Shown here: positions 1-6,065 of the stretch, piece after piece
Numbering within the stretch: position 1 is the first letter of the stretch
How the letters are laid out: each line of letters begins with the position of its first letter
From: CANHEE01 sp049316985
GTDB taxonomy: Bacteria > Bacteroidota > Bacteroidia > Chitinophagales > Saprospiraceae
Direction: 5' to 3'
DNA: 6,214 nt
NCBI GenBank assembly: GCA_049316985.1
Contig: JBMOJB010000204.1
Location: forward strand, 1-6,214
Program-made: the position numbers and the translations under genes
Notes under the pieces: model-generated
The model's database searches: none
Seen by the model: only the letters and a program-made list of their open reading frames with translations
Told to the model about the DNA's origin: nothing

Positions 1-42
1 GAATTACGAATTACGAATTACGAATTACGAATTACGAATTAT
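1..42. repeat. Heptanucleotide tandem repeat (GAATTAC)n
   Basis: Five perfect head-to-tail copies of GAATTAC are followed by a sixth, GAATTAT, with one change at its last base. The array starts at the first base of the window, so its true length is unknown. It lies outside any gene and just upstream of palindromic repeat copy A. Short heptamer arrays of this sort are simple-sequence repeats prone to slippage; no function can be assigned from the sequence. Confidence 0.95.
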
Positions 43-64
43 CACCTTTGCAATTATTTGTGCC

Positions 65-111
65 GGGTTAAATTTGTAATTTGACTCCACTTTGGGGAGC
101 TTGTATCGCAG
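65..111. repeat. Dispersed palindromic repeat, copy A
   Basis: This 47-base stretch aligns without gaps to 5857-5903 (copy C), with 38 of 47 positions identical by my hand count. Its core is an inverted repeat, GGGTTAAATT (65-74), a TGT loop, then AATTTGACTC (78-87), which can form a 10-pair hairpin with two G-T pairs. Similarity to copy C ends at CGCAG (107-111). Copies B and C flank the toxin-antitoxin pair about 5 kb to the right, so this is a family of interspersed elements. Identity is unknown; integron-type attC, REP-like or MITE-like remnants are all possible. Confidence 0.75.
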
Positions 112-337
112 TAAAACCAAAAAGTGTAATCAACTTGCAAATAATCAAGCAGTATTGGTCTTGATGTTAGCAGCAAACTTGAATACCGCCCATTTGAAGA
201 TGTTTGCTTTTATTTGAAATGGGAGTTGGGAATCCGATTTCCAAGGCGTTTGAAGGTATATGCTACTGGTTATTTTTTATTCAGGTATTAAAGATGTGGT
301 CGCTGCCAAACTATTTCATAGAGCTCAATAAATACAT
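112..337. other. Intergenic stretch with no convincing gene
   Basis: This lies between repeat copy A and the susD terminator. A 62-codon plus-strand frame opens at a TTG (204) and runs through the terminator hairpin into the 3' end of susD, so I do not treat it as a gene. A 7-base inverted repeat, CCCATTT (189-195) and AAATGGG (217-223), has a 21-base loop and no following T tract, so it is not called a terminator. No RNA gene or promoter could be supported. Confidence 0.5.
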
Positions 338-372
338 AAAAAGGGAACAAGTATATTACTTCTTCCCTTTTT
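338..372 (-). terminator. Intrinsic terminator of the susCD operon, probably bidirectional
   Basis: The arms AAAAAGGGAA (338-347) and TTCCCTTTTT (363-372) are perfect complements. The inner arms AAGTA (349-353) and TACTT (357-361) extend the stem across one C-C mismatch, giving about 15 pairs around a 3-base loop. The A and T tracts on the two sides supply a U run in either direction. It begins 16 bases past the susD stop codon, where a factor-independent terminator for the minus-strand operon belongs. It would also stop plus-strand transcription entering susD antisense. Confidence 0.85.
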
Positions 373-388
373 ATTTTACCAGCAAGAT

Positions 389-1705
389 TTAATAGCCATC
401 ATTTTGCTCCATGAGTTTATTGGCATCCATCTCAGCTTGAGGGATGGGCAGCACAAGCTTTGGACTATTGTAAGGCAGCCCGGCCACAGTTGATTTGGTT
501 CTTTTAATATCATAACTGCCAAATCCTTCAAATGCCAATTCGCGTTCCCTTTCTTTTAAGATCACATCAAGGCTGATTTTGTCCAACGCTGCAGCTCCGC
601 TTCTGGATCTTATCGTGTTGATTTCGTCCAAAGGTGTTTTGCCTGTTGACGAATTAAGCCTTAGATTGCACTCGCCACGAATCAGCATCATCTCTGCCAA
701 CCTGAAAATTGGAACATTGGTAAACTGTTTTGAATATTTGCTGCTCAGGCGGTCTTCTTTTCCATTTTTGTAGTAGAAATTTGCTCTTTCATCTTTTGGA
801 TCGTCAAAGATATCAAGGTAAGCTTGATTGATCGAAATATCACCACCCCTACCGCCATTGTCTTCAGAGGCGTAAAAGGTAATCATTAGATTTTCGCCGC
901 TCTGGGAAGTAACCTGAGTAGCATAAATGTCTTCTGAACTGTTTACGTCGTTATTGAAGGCAGCAGCGAAATTGGATGTCAAGGATTTAGCCGGATCGCT
1001 GATGACCTGATGTGCTGCATCTCTTGCTTCAGCATATTTGCCAAAATATAAATTGACCCTGGCCTGCAATGCCAAAGCAGCGAGTTTATCTGCATAAAAC
1101 TTATTTTCGGCTGGAAGCAATGATACTGCTTTTTCGATGTCCTCTATTATTGCAGTATACACAGCTGATGGTGTACTTCTGGCTATCTTCAAATCCCCAT
1201 TGTAATCATTGATTGCATTTAGTCTTAAGGGTATTCCTTTTGTTTCGCTGCCATATAATCGCAACAATTCAAAATAGTTAAATGCACGCAAAAAACGAGC
1301 TTCTCCTTCTATCCTGGATTTTTCAGCCGCATCGCTGACAAGACCAAGGTGGCTAATAACAAGGTTACATTGACTAATCGTCTTGTACATATTATTCCAG
1401 AGTTCTGCAACCAGAACGTTATTGACATTCATTGTTTTTGTCAAAGCTTCGCGAGGTTCTGCAAAAGTGCCATTCCAAGAAACTTGCTGATCAGCTCCCA
1501 ATAGATCTGAGAATACTTGAATATATCCTCCATGCGATCCTCCTCTTCCGTCAATTTCATAAGTACCGGACAGTAAATTTTTGACATTTTCTTCAGTAGT
1601 AATGCTGGATACGGAGAGTGTTGGCTCAACATTGAGCTGCTTTTCACAAGAGATCAAAAAAAGCAAACTAATAGTGAATATGATATATATATATGACTTT
1701 TTTAT
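389..1705 (-). CDS. SusD/RagB-family outer-membrane nutrient-binding lipoprotein
   Basis: This is the surface lipoprotein that binds glycan or peptide ligands and acts as a lid on its SusC partner. In the extended frame residues 1-20 form a lipoprotein signal: KK near the N terminus, a hydrophobic core, and the lipobox L-I-S-C with lipidated Cys20. Family marks include EARFLRAFNYFELLRLYG (about 135-152, helical TPR-like region), FRLAEMMLIRGECNLRLN (about 334-351), an IRSRSG motif near 365-370, ERERELAFEG near 386-395, and the C-terminal LPIPQAEMDAN (419-429). The protein is 438 residues, slightly short for the family. The codon where a start is expected (1703-1705) is ATA, not ATG. The only conventional alternative, an in-frame TTG at 1664-1666, leaves just six residues before the lipobox Cys and no charged n-region, so I prefer the ATA position. 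The gene begins 14 bases after the susC stop, which implies one transcript. Family assignment is near certain; start and substrate are not. Confidence 0.9.
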   Translation of the reverse strand: MKKSYIYIIFTISLLFLISCEKQLNVEPTLSVSSITTEENVKNLLSGTYEIDGRGGSHGGYIQVFSDLLGADQQVSWNGTFAEPREALTKTMNVNNVLVAELWNNMYKTISQCNLVISHLGLVSDAAEKSRIEGEARFLRAFNYFELLRLYGSETKGIPLRLNAINDYNGDLKIARSTPSAVYTAIIEDIEKAVSLLPAENKFYADKLAALALQARVNLYFGKYAEARDAAHQVISDPAKSLTSNFAAAFNNDVNSSEDIYATQVTSQSGENLMITFYASEDNGGRGGDISINQAYLDIFDDPKDERANFYYKNGKEDRLSSKYSKQFTNVPIFRLAEMMLIRGECNLRLNSSTGKTPLDEINTIRSRSGAAALDKISLDVILKERERELAFEGFGSYDIKRTKSTVAGLPYNSPKLVLPIPQAEMDANKLMEQNDGY

Positions 1706-1719
1706 TTGAAAATAATATT

Positions 1720-4700
1720 TTAGAAGTTAACATTAATACCTGCAGAGCTTGTTTTTGCCTGCGGTGCGGAATAAAAATTAAAACCACCATCAAAACCATT
1801 TGCGCCGGAAATATCCGTTCTTGATTCCGGATCATAGCCGGTGTAATCAGTGAAAGTCAGTAGATTTACTCCTGATATATACAGTCTTGCACTACTGATC
1901 TTTGCTTTTTTTGTAATGGCTGATGGGATATCATAACTCAACATAACATTTCTAAGTCGGATAAAATCTGCCTTTTCAAGATACCTGGTGGATTGTAAGG
2001 TCCCATTTTGACCATATAGCCTTGCTTGAGGTACTTTGGTGATATCTCCTTCTTTCTTCCACCTTTTAAGTTGATCTTTAGTTTGATTGTCAAAATAATC
2101 GGCACTGGATGATTGATATAAACCTCCGCCTAAATAGATACTGGCACCCCATTCGCCAACAAAAGTAAAACTTAAGGAGAAACCCTTGTAAGAAAATTCA
2201 TTGGTGAGTCCAGCTATCCATGTAGGTTGAGGATTGCCTGCGATGACGCGTTTGGCTTCTGCATAATTACTTGTTGTTTCAGATCCGATTCCATTCTTAT
2301 AATACAATGCATCGCCTGTTTTCGGGTCTGCTCCGGCAAACTCTACCAGATAAAAGGAAGATACGGCTTCTCCGGCTCTGCTAATGTTTTGTCCATTGAT
2401 GATATCGGCATTGTTGTTGGGCAGCGATTTGATTTTACTTACATTGTTTGCCAGATTGACGCTGGTGTTCCACCTGATCTCCTTAGCGACAATATTTTTC
2501 GAATTCAATACCAATTCGACTCCTTTAGTTTCCAAGGACCCAATATTCTTGTTGAATTCTATTTGACCTGAGCTGCCGGGAAGCGGCACTTTAAATAATA
2601 AGGCATTTGTATTTTTTGTGTAATAGTCAAATTCTCCAGAAATTCTGTCTTTAAAAAATCCAAATTCCAGGCCCAGATCCAGCTGGTTGGTTTTTTCCCA
2701 TTTCAAATTATTATTTCCGGGCTGAGTTAGGTTGATGCCCGGTATCTTATTGTATGATACGCCTGAAAAAAGTGTTCTGGAAGCAAAATTTCCAATTTCT
2801 GAGTTTCCAAGTTGACCGTAACTACCTCTTAATTTTAAAAATGACAGCGATTGGAAGTTTTGAATGAAAGACTCTTCACTAATTATCCATCCCATTGAAA
2901 ATGCGGGAAATATTCCATATCTCTGTTGACTTCCAAATCGGGAAGAACCATCTCGACGCACGCTGGCTTTGAAAAAATATTTATCCTTCAAATTGAATGT
3001 TCCTCTTGCAAAATAGGATAGAAAATTATATCTACTTGTTTCTCCTTTTCCCGCAGTGATTTCTGCCGCGCTTGATATATTTTGAAAATCATCTGAAGGA
3101 AACTGTGTTCCCGTTACACTGCCAAATATTCTGTCGGAATTATTGAATTCCTGACCGACAACTATATTAAGGAATGCATTTTGCTTGATTGATTTGTTAA
3201 AAGTTACGTAATTCGACCAAATGTAATTTTCAGAAGTGGCATTTGAATTGTACTTAAAACCATTCGTCGACATAAATGGTGTAAGGCGTCCTCTGTATTG
3301 GTCTTCTGTCTGATAGCTCAGATCGTAACCGAGATCTGAATTAAATTTAAAATTCTTTAAAAAATTATATTCAGCAAATACCTTACCTGTGACCCTTCGG
3401 ATGTTGGTCGTATAATTTGCATAGATGTCTTCCAGCAAAAAATTAGGATATAAAGTGTTGGCATTGGGTGTGCCATCTGCATTGTATGCCGGTGAAAGTG
3501 GCGATTGTGCGGTAGATTGAAGAGGTGAGGTGAAAGAGTTGTCATTATCAATTCTTTCGACCGTTGTTTTGGATATGCCGAGGTTCATTCCAGCGTTTAA
3601 TTTTGAGCTGATTTGATGTTTGACGTTCATTCGGGCACTTAAGCGTTGTAAATCATTTCCTCGAATTATCCCTTTTGTTTTGTTTATTGCTCCACCAAAG
3701 AAATATTGTGTTTTTCCATCTCCTCCTGATACAGACAGATCAATATCTGACTGATTGCCATCCTGAAAAGCCAATTTGCCCCAATCGGTATCTACTGCAT
3801 TGTTTTTCCAATCTGTGCCATTTGCCAAAAAATCAAAAGTTCCTTCGGCTTCTGCCCGTCCATCAGTTTCTCCCAATGAATTGATGGCAGCTTCAGTGAA
3901 AAGCTCTTTATATTCAGCGGTATTTAAAAAAGGGACGAGATGGGTAGGCGAACTTAGTCCGGAAGAGACGTTTAGTGCAACATTTGTCTTGCCCTCTTTG
4001 CCTTTTTTTGTAGTGATCAGCACAACTCCATTGGCTCCCCGAGCGCCATAAATCGCAGCAGAACTGGCATCTTTCAGAATTTCTATGGATTCTATTTCTG
4101 ATGTACTCAGCGATAATAGCGGATTCATTGGGGCTCCATTATTGGATTCGTTGACATTGATGAGTGGCATGCCGTCTAGTACATATAATGGTTCGCTACC
4201 CGCACTAAGACTGGATGCTCCGCGAATTCGTATGTTAATTCCACCGTCAACCTTGCCGTTAGTCTGGTTAATGCGCACACCCGCAGCTTTACCAGACATG
4301 GTACTCTGAAAATTTGATACGGCAATATTAGAGAGGGATTTCGAACTTAGTTTCACCACATTGTCAGTCAGCATTTTTTTACTTGAATTACCATATCCGA
4401 TCACGATCATTTCTGAAATTGAAACCGCAGACTCTCGTAAGATGATAAGTTTCGGACCTGCTGGATCAGATACATCTACATCCTGTGTTTCGTAGCCTGT
4501 ATATGATATTCGAATTGAAGTAACGGTATTTGGTACGATGAGCTTGAAGCTCCCATCCGAATCAGTACTTGTCCCAATTGTAGGATTTTTCTCAACTAAG
4601 ATATTCGCTCCGATAATCGCTTCTCCGGCTACATCAGTGACTTTGCCAAAAACTGTTTTTTGGCCGAAAGTCACATTCAGGCTGATGAGAAACATAATCA

Positions 4701-4722
4701 ATACTAATAAGATCTGTTTCAT
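1720..4722 (-). CDS. SusC/RagA-family TonB-dependent outer-membrane transporter
   Basis: This 1000-residue protein is the barrel of a SusCD import complex, moving a large ligand into the periplasm with energy from TonB-ExbBD. Residues 1-20 are a signal peptide with likely cleavage before Gln21. Residues about 22-95 form the carboxypeptidase-regulatory-like N-terminal domain typical of SusC proteins (FGKVTD, GANILVEK, DGSFKL, ISYTGYETQ). The MIVIGYGN motif (about 105-112) precedes the plug domain. Further marks are IRIRGASSL (about 164-172), PLYVLDGMPLI (178-188) and the SusC signature LKDASSAAIYGARGANG (about 216-232). The rest is a long beta-barrel ending in GINVNF, with a terminal Phe as expected for outer-membrane barrels. 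The frame is complete, of normal family length, and starts at a good ATG. It is the promoter-proximal gene, with susD 14 bases downstream. No linked hydrolase or regulator is visible, so the substrate cannot be inferred. Confidence 0.96.
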   Translation of the reverse strand: MKQILLVLIMFLISLNVTFGQKTVFGKVTDVAGEAIIGANILVEKNPTIGTSTDSDGSFKLIVPNTVTSIRISYTGYETQDVDVSDPAGPKLIILRESAVSISEMIVIGYGNSSKKMLTDNVVKLSSKSLSNIAVSNFQSTMSGKAAGVRINQTNGKVDGGINIRIRGASSLSAGSEPLYVLDGMPLINVNESNNGAPMNPLLSLSTSEIESIEILKDASSAAIYGARGANGVVLITTKKGKEGKTNVALNVSSGLSSPTHLVPFLNTAEYKELFTEAAINSLGETDGRAEAEGTFDFLANGTDWKNNAVDTDWGKLAFQDGNQSDIDLSVSGGDGKTQYFFGGAINKTKGIIRGNDLQRLSARMNVKHQISSKLNAGMNLGISKTTVERIDNDNSFTSPLQSTAQSPLSPAYNADGTPNANTLYPNFLLEDIYANYTTNIRRVTGKVFAEYNFLKNFKFNSDLGYDLSYQTEDQYRGRLTPFMSTNGFKYNSNATSENYIWSNYVTFNKSIKQNAFLNIVVGQEFNNSDRIFGSVTGTQFPSDDFQNISSAAEITAGKGETSRYNFLSYFARGTFNLKDKYFFKASVRRDGSSRFGSQQRYGIFPAFSMGWIISEESFIQNFQSLSFLKLRGSYGQLGNSEIGNFASRTLFSGVSYNKIPGINLTQPGNNNLKWEKTNQLDLGLEFGFFKDRISGEFDYYTKNTNALLFKVPLPGSSGQIEFNKNIGSLETKGVELVLNSKNIVAKEIRWNTSVNLANNVSKIKSLPNNNADIINGQNISRAGEAVSSFYLVEFAGADPKTGDALYYKNGIGSETTSNYAEAKRVIAGNPQPTWIAGLTNEFSYKGFSLSFTFVGEWGASIYLGGGLYQSSSADYFDNQTKDQLKRWKKEGDITKVPQARLYGQNGTLQSTRYLEKADFIRLRNVMLSYDIPSAITKKAKISSARLYISGVNLLTFTDYTGYDPESRTDISGANGFDGGFNFYSAPQAKTSSAGINVNF

Positions 4723-4791
4723 AACAAAATGGTTTGTTCGTTTATAATAAAAGTTGGTTTGATGCGACTAAACTTATTGAATAATTTATAA

Positions 4792-4799
4792 CAAAATTA
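4792..4799 (-). promoter_or_regulatory. Candidate -7 box for the susCD operon
   Basis: On the minus strand this reads TAATTTTG, matching the Bacteroidota primary sigma -7 consensus TAnnTTTG. It lies 69 bases upstream of the susC ATG, leaving a leader of roughly 60 bases. No TTTG at the expected -33 spacing was found, and matches to this box occur by chance in AT-rich DNA, so the call is tentative. No hairpin or riboswitch fold was seen in the leader. Confidence 0.3.
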
Positions 4800-5047
4800 C
4801 AAAAATTAATAAAGTTAGGTTTGTATGGGCTTTTTCGGAATCAAATGTAAGTTTATAAAATGAAAGTACGGCATTTTTTGCGGGAAAAAGTGGTTGGGGT
4901 TACTAAGTTAAAGGAGTATTCAAAAAAGTGTGTCAAATCTCAGTTTCAGTCACCACTTAATGAATGATTGTCTTATGATTGTGTTAAGGGAATTTACAGC
5001 GCTTAAGTTGAATATTACTCGGTAGAACCATTCTTCCTTTTTCTTCT
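4800..5047. other. Intergenic stretch upstream of susC, no gene seen
   Basis: With the susC leader and repeat copy B, this makes up the gene-free gap of almost 500 bases between the divergently oriented susC and parD. Neither strand has a convincing frame. In particular there is no sigma factor, anti-sigma factor or hybrid two-component regulator, which commonly sit beside susCD operons. A 7-base inverted repeat, AAGTGGT (4888-4894) and ACCACTT (4952-4958), is too widely separated to interpret. Confidence 0.5.
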
Positions 5048-5109
5048 GCTTAACCCAAAAGTATCAGTTGTGCTGGGTTAAAATACAAACTTAACCTAGC
5101 ACGTTGGAT
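5048..5109. repeat. Dispersed palindromic repeat, copy B
   Basis: The strongest hairpin of the three copies: GTGCTGGGTTAA (5070-5081) pairs with TTAACCTAGCAC (5091-5102) over 12 positions with one G-T pair and a 9-base loop. A competing 8-base perfect inverted repeat, TTAACCCA (5050-5057) with TGGGTTAA (5074-5081), shares an arm with it. The left part resembles copy C (AACCC, AAAA, then GCTGGGTTAAA). Similarity to C ends near GTTGG (5103-5107), after which the parDE leader begins. Strings fitting integron core patterns occur: GCTTAAC (5048) and ACTTAAC (5089) fit RYYYAAC, and GTTGGAT (5103) fits GTTRRRY. These patterns are loose, so an attC identity is only suggested. Confidence 0.7.
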
Positions 5110-5188
5110 TTTTTGAAAAGACTTTGCGCAAATGGGATTTGCAGCAAAAAATACGAAGAAAAAAATCGAATTATTTACCAGTTTTCGG

Positions 5189-5196
5189 TAACTTTG
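5189..5196 (+). promoter_or_regulatory. Candidate -7 promoter box for parDE
   Basis: TAACTTTG is an exact match to the Bacteroidota -7 consensus TAnnTTTG and lies 14 bases upstream of the proposed TTG start of parD. That would give a very short AT-rich leader. A clear -33 TTTG was not found. If correct, the transcript would start downstream of the ATG at 5124, which argues against that codon as the parD start. Antitoxins of this family usually repress their own promoter, so an operator would be expected to overlap this site; none was delimited. Confidence 0.45.
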
Positions 5197-5210
5197 ATAA
5201 AAATTTAATT

Positions 5211-5459
5211 TTGAAAAATACATCAGTATCACTGGGAAATTATTTCGACCAATTTGTAGATAGCCAAGTATCTGCCGGCAGATATAAAAATGTTAGCGAG
5301 GTTGTCCGTGCTGGACTTCGACTTTTAGAGAATGAAGAAAGTAAGGTCATTGCTTTAAAAAGTGCCATCCAGCAAGGACTGAATAGCCCACTAGTTGAAG
5401 ATTTTAACTTTGATGAACACTTAGCCATGCTAAAAACTGAAAGAAGAATAAATGGCTAA
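5211..5459 (+). CDS. parD: ParD-family ribbon-helix-helix antitoxin
   Basis: This is the antitoxin of a type II toxin-antitoxin pair: a small DNA-binding protein that neutralises ParE and represses the operon. From the TTG at 5211 it is 82 residues, the usual family length. Residues 2-8 (KNTSVSL) form the DNA-contacting beta strand, followed by helix A (about 9-22) and helix B beginning at the NVSEVVRAGLRLLE segment (27-40). The acidic and hydrophobic C-terminal tail, including EDFNFDEHLAMLK (63-75), is the part that wraps ParE in this family. An ATG at 5124 is in frame, but the extra 29 residues look nothing like the family and would start before the candidate promoter, so I chose TTG. The 3' end overlaps the parE start by 8 bases, implying coupled translation. 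The frame is intact although its partner is broken. Confidence 0.85.
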   Translation: MKNTSVSLGNYFDQFVDSQVSAGRYKNVSEVVRAGLRLLENEESKVIALKSAIQQGLNSPLVEDFNFDEHLAMLKTERRING

Positions 5460-5751
5460 TTTAATATTGAGACAAGAGGCCATAAACGATTTAACCGATA
5501 TTTGGGACTATACATTGCAATAATGGTCAGAAAATCAAGCAGATAAATACTATGAAGCAATTAAATTTCCTTGTAAAGAGATTGGAGAAAACCCAAATAT
5601 TGGAAAAACCTACATTGACATAAGTAAGAATCTACTAGGACTCAAAACGAGAAGACATATTATATTTTATCATCTAATTTCCGAAGATGAAATAGAAATA
5701 ATTAGAATATTACACGAAAGGATGGACTTGAAAAACATAATAGATGAATAA
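5452..5751 (+). pseudogene. parE: ParE-family toxin gene with in-frame stop at codon 24
   Basis: ParE-family toxins of the RelE/ParE fold typically poison DNA gyrase. The frame has 98 sense codons plus one internal TAA (5521-5523), and ends at TAA 5749-5751. Recognisable family features lie on both sides of the stop: N-terminal ATG then LILRQEAINDLTDIWDYT; after the stop WSENQADKYY (25-34), ENPNIGK (46-52), LLGLKTRRHIIFY (61-73), and EIEIIRILHERMD (80-92). Family members usually have Glu or Lys where the stop falls, so a single G-to-T or A-to-T change explains it. No ATG, GTG or TTG follows until codon 91, so re-initiation could not make a toxin. The rest of the frame is undamaged, suggesting a recent lesion, a sequencing error or, less likely, readthrough. 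The start overlaps parD. Confidence 0.85.
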
Positions 5752-5755
5752 AAAA

Positions 5756-5872
5756 CTACCGAATTTCACTCTTGGCGATGTATCTTCTGTCATAGGCCAC
5801 AACGACCAGTTCCACATTTTCTTTTTTTCGTACTAAACCCCAAAAACCATCGCGCTGGGTTAAATTTGTAAT
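5756..5872 (-). pseudogene. Coding-like tail fragment without a start (unidentified)
   Basis: On the minus strand a 38-residue open stretch ends at TAG (5756-5758). Its second half reads like genuine protein, for example ENVELVVVAYDRRYIAKSEI, and the DNA there is less AT-rich than the surroundings. It has no ATG upstream; the frame runs back through repeat copy C into a TAA at 5873-5875. It could be the C-terminal remnant of a gene truncated by the repeat, a conserved part of the repeat element, or chance. I do not recognise the family. The stop lies 4 bases beyond the parE stop, tail to tail. Confidence 0.25.
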
Positions 5873-5903
5873 TTAACTCCCGTGTTGGGCGGTTATAACG
5901 CAG
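5834..5903. repeat. Dispersed palindromic repeat, copy C
   Basis: The core hairpin is GGGTTAAATT (5857-5866), loop TGT, then AATTTAACTC (5870-5879), 10 pairs with one G-T. From 5857 to 5903 it aligns without gaps to copy A. From 5834 to about 5866 it resembles copy B (AACCCC, AAAA, GCTGGGTTAAA), so C spans the full length shared by the family. ATTTAAC (5871-5877) fits RYYYAAC and GTTGGGC (5884-5890) fits GTTRRRY, the integron core patterns, in the order used by attC sites but closer together than usual. It lies about 80 bases downstream of the parE frame, so B and C bracket the toxin-antitoxin pair. Confidence 0.75.
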
Positions 5904-5997
5904 CGCAGCAGTTCAAACCAACTGTCACCCACTCCTTCTCAATACAGCAACCTTGCCATTAAATAGAATTGATTTTACAAACCAAACAAATGTTTGT

Positions 5998-6005
5998 TAA
6001 TTTTG
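5998..6005 (+). promoter_or_regulatory. Candidate -7 box ahead of a small reading frame
   Basis: TAATTTTG matches TAnnTTTG and ends 12 bases before the ATG at 6018, almost the same geometry as the box before parD. A TTTTAC stretch at 5973-5978 is a weak -33 candidate. The AT-rich context makes chance matches likely, so its weight comes mainly from its position. Confidence 0.35.
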
Positions 6006-6017
6006 TCAAAAAGTGCA

Positions 6018-6065
6018 ATGTCTACAATAGAATTAAGAAGTCTGGACATACAAAGCTCAAAATGA
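6018..6065 (+). pseudogene. 15-codon remnant resembling the start of a small antitoxin
   Basis: The frame begins MSTIELRSLDIQ and stops at TGA (6063-6065). Starts of the form M-S/T-T-I/L-E-L-R are common among small antitoxin-like proteins of Bacteroidota, and a promoter-like box sits just upstream, as for parD. Fifteen codons are too few for a functional member, so if the resemblance is real this is a truncated or frameshifted remnant. The similarity rests on about seven residues and is from memory of the family pattern, so it could be chance. Confidence 0.25.

Noticed and set aside
1..42. CRISPR array
   Set aside because: The repeats are 7 bases and contiguous, with no spacers, and no cas genes are nearby.
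189..223. Inverted repeat CCCATTT / AAATGGG as a second terminator
   Set aside because: The loop is 21 bases and no T tract follows on either strand.
204..392. 62-codon plus-strand open frame at the left
   Set aside because: It starts at TTG, has no recognisable motif, and runs straight through the strong terminator hairpin into the antisense of the susD stop.
579..773. Plus-strand 64-codon frame opposite susD
   Set aside because: Antisense shadow of susD; no promoter or family motif.
2227..4747. Several plus-strand frames of 60-114 codons opposite susC
   Set aside because: They are antisense shadows of a clearly real 1000-codon gene, with compositions that look like reverse-complemented coding sequence.
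4888..4958. Inverted repeat AAGTGGT / ACCACTT upstream of susC as an operator or attenuator
   Set aside because: Only 7 bases with a 57-base separation; expected by chance in a region of this size.
5124..5210. ATG at 5124 as the parD start
   Set aside because: The added 29 residues do not resemble ParD and would require a transcript starting upstream of the candidate promoter at 5189-5196.
5050..5428. Two minus-strand frames of about 60 codons near parD (5050-5232 and 5240-5428)
   Set aside because: The second is antisense to parD; the first overlaps the repeat and the parD leader, with no family motif.
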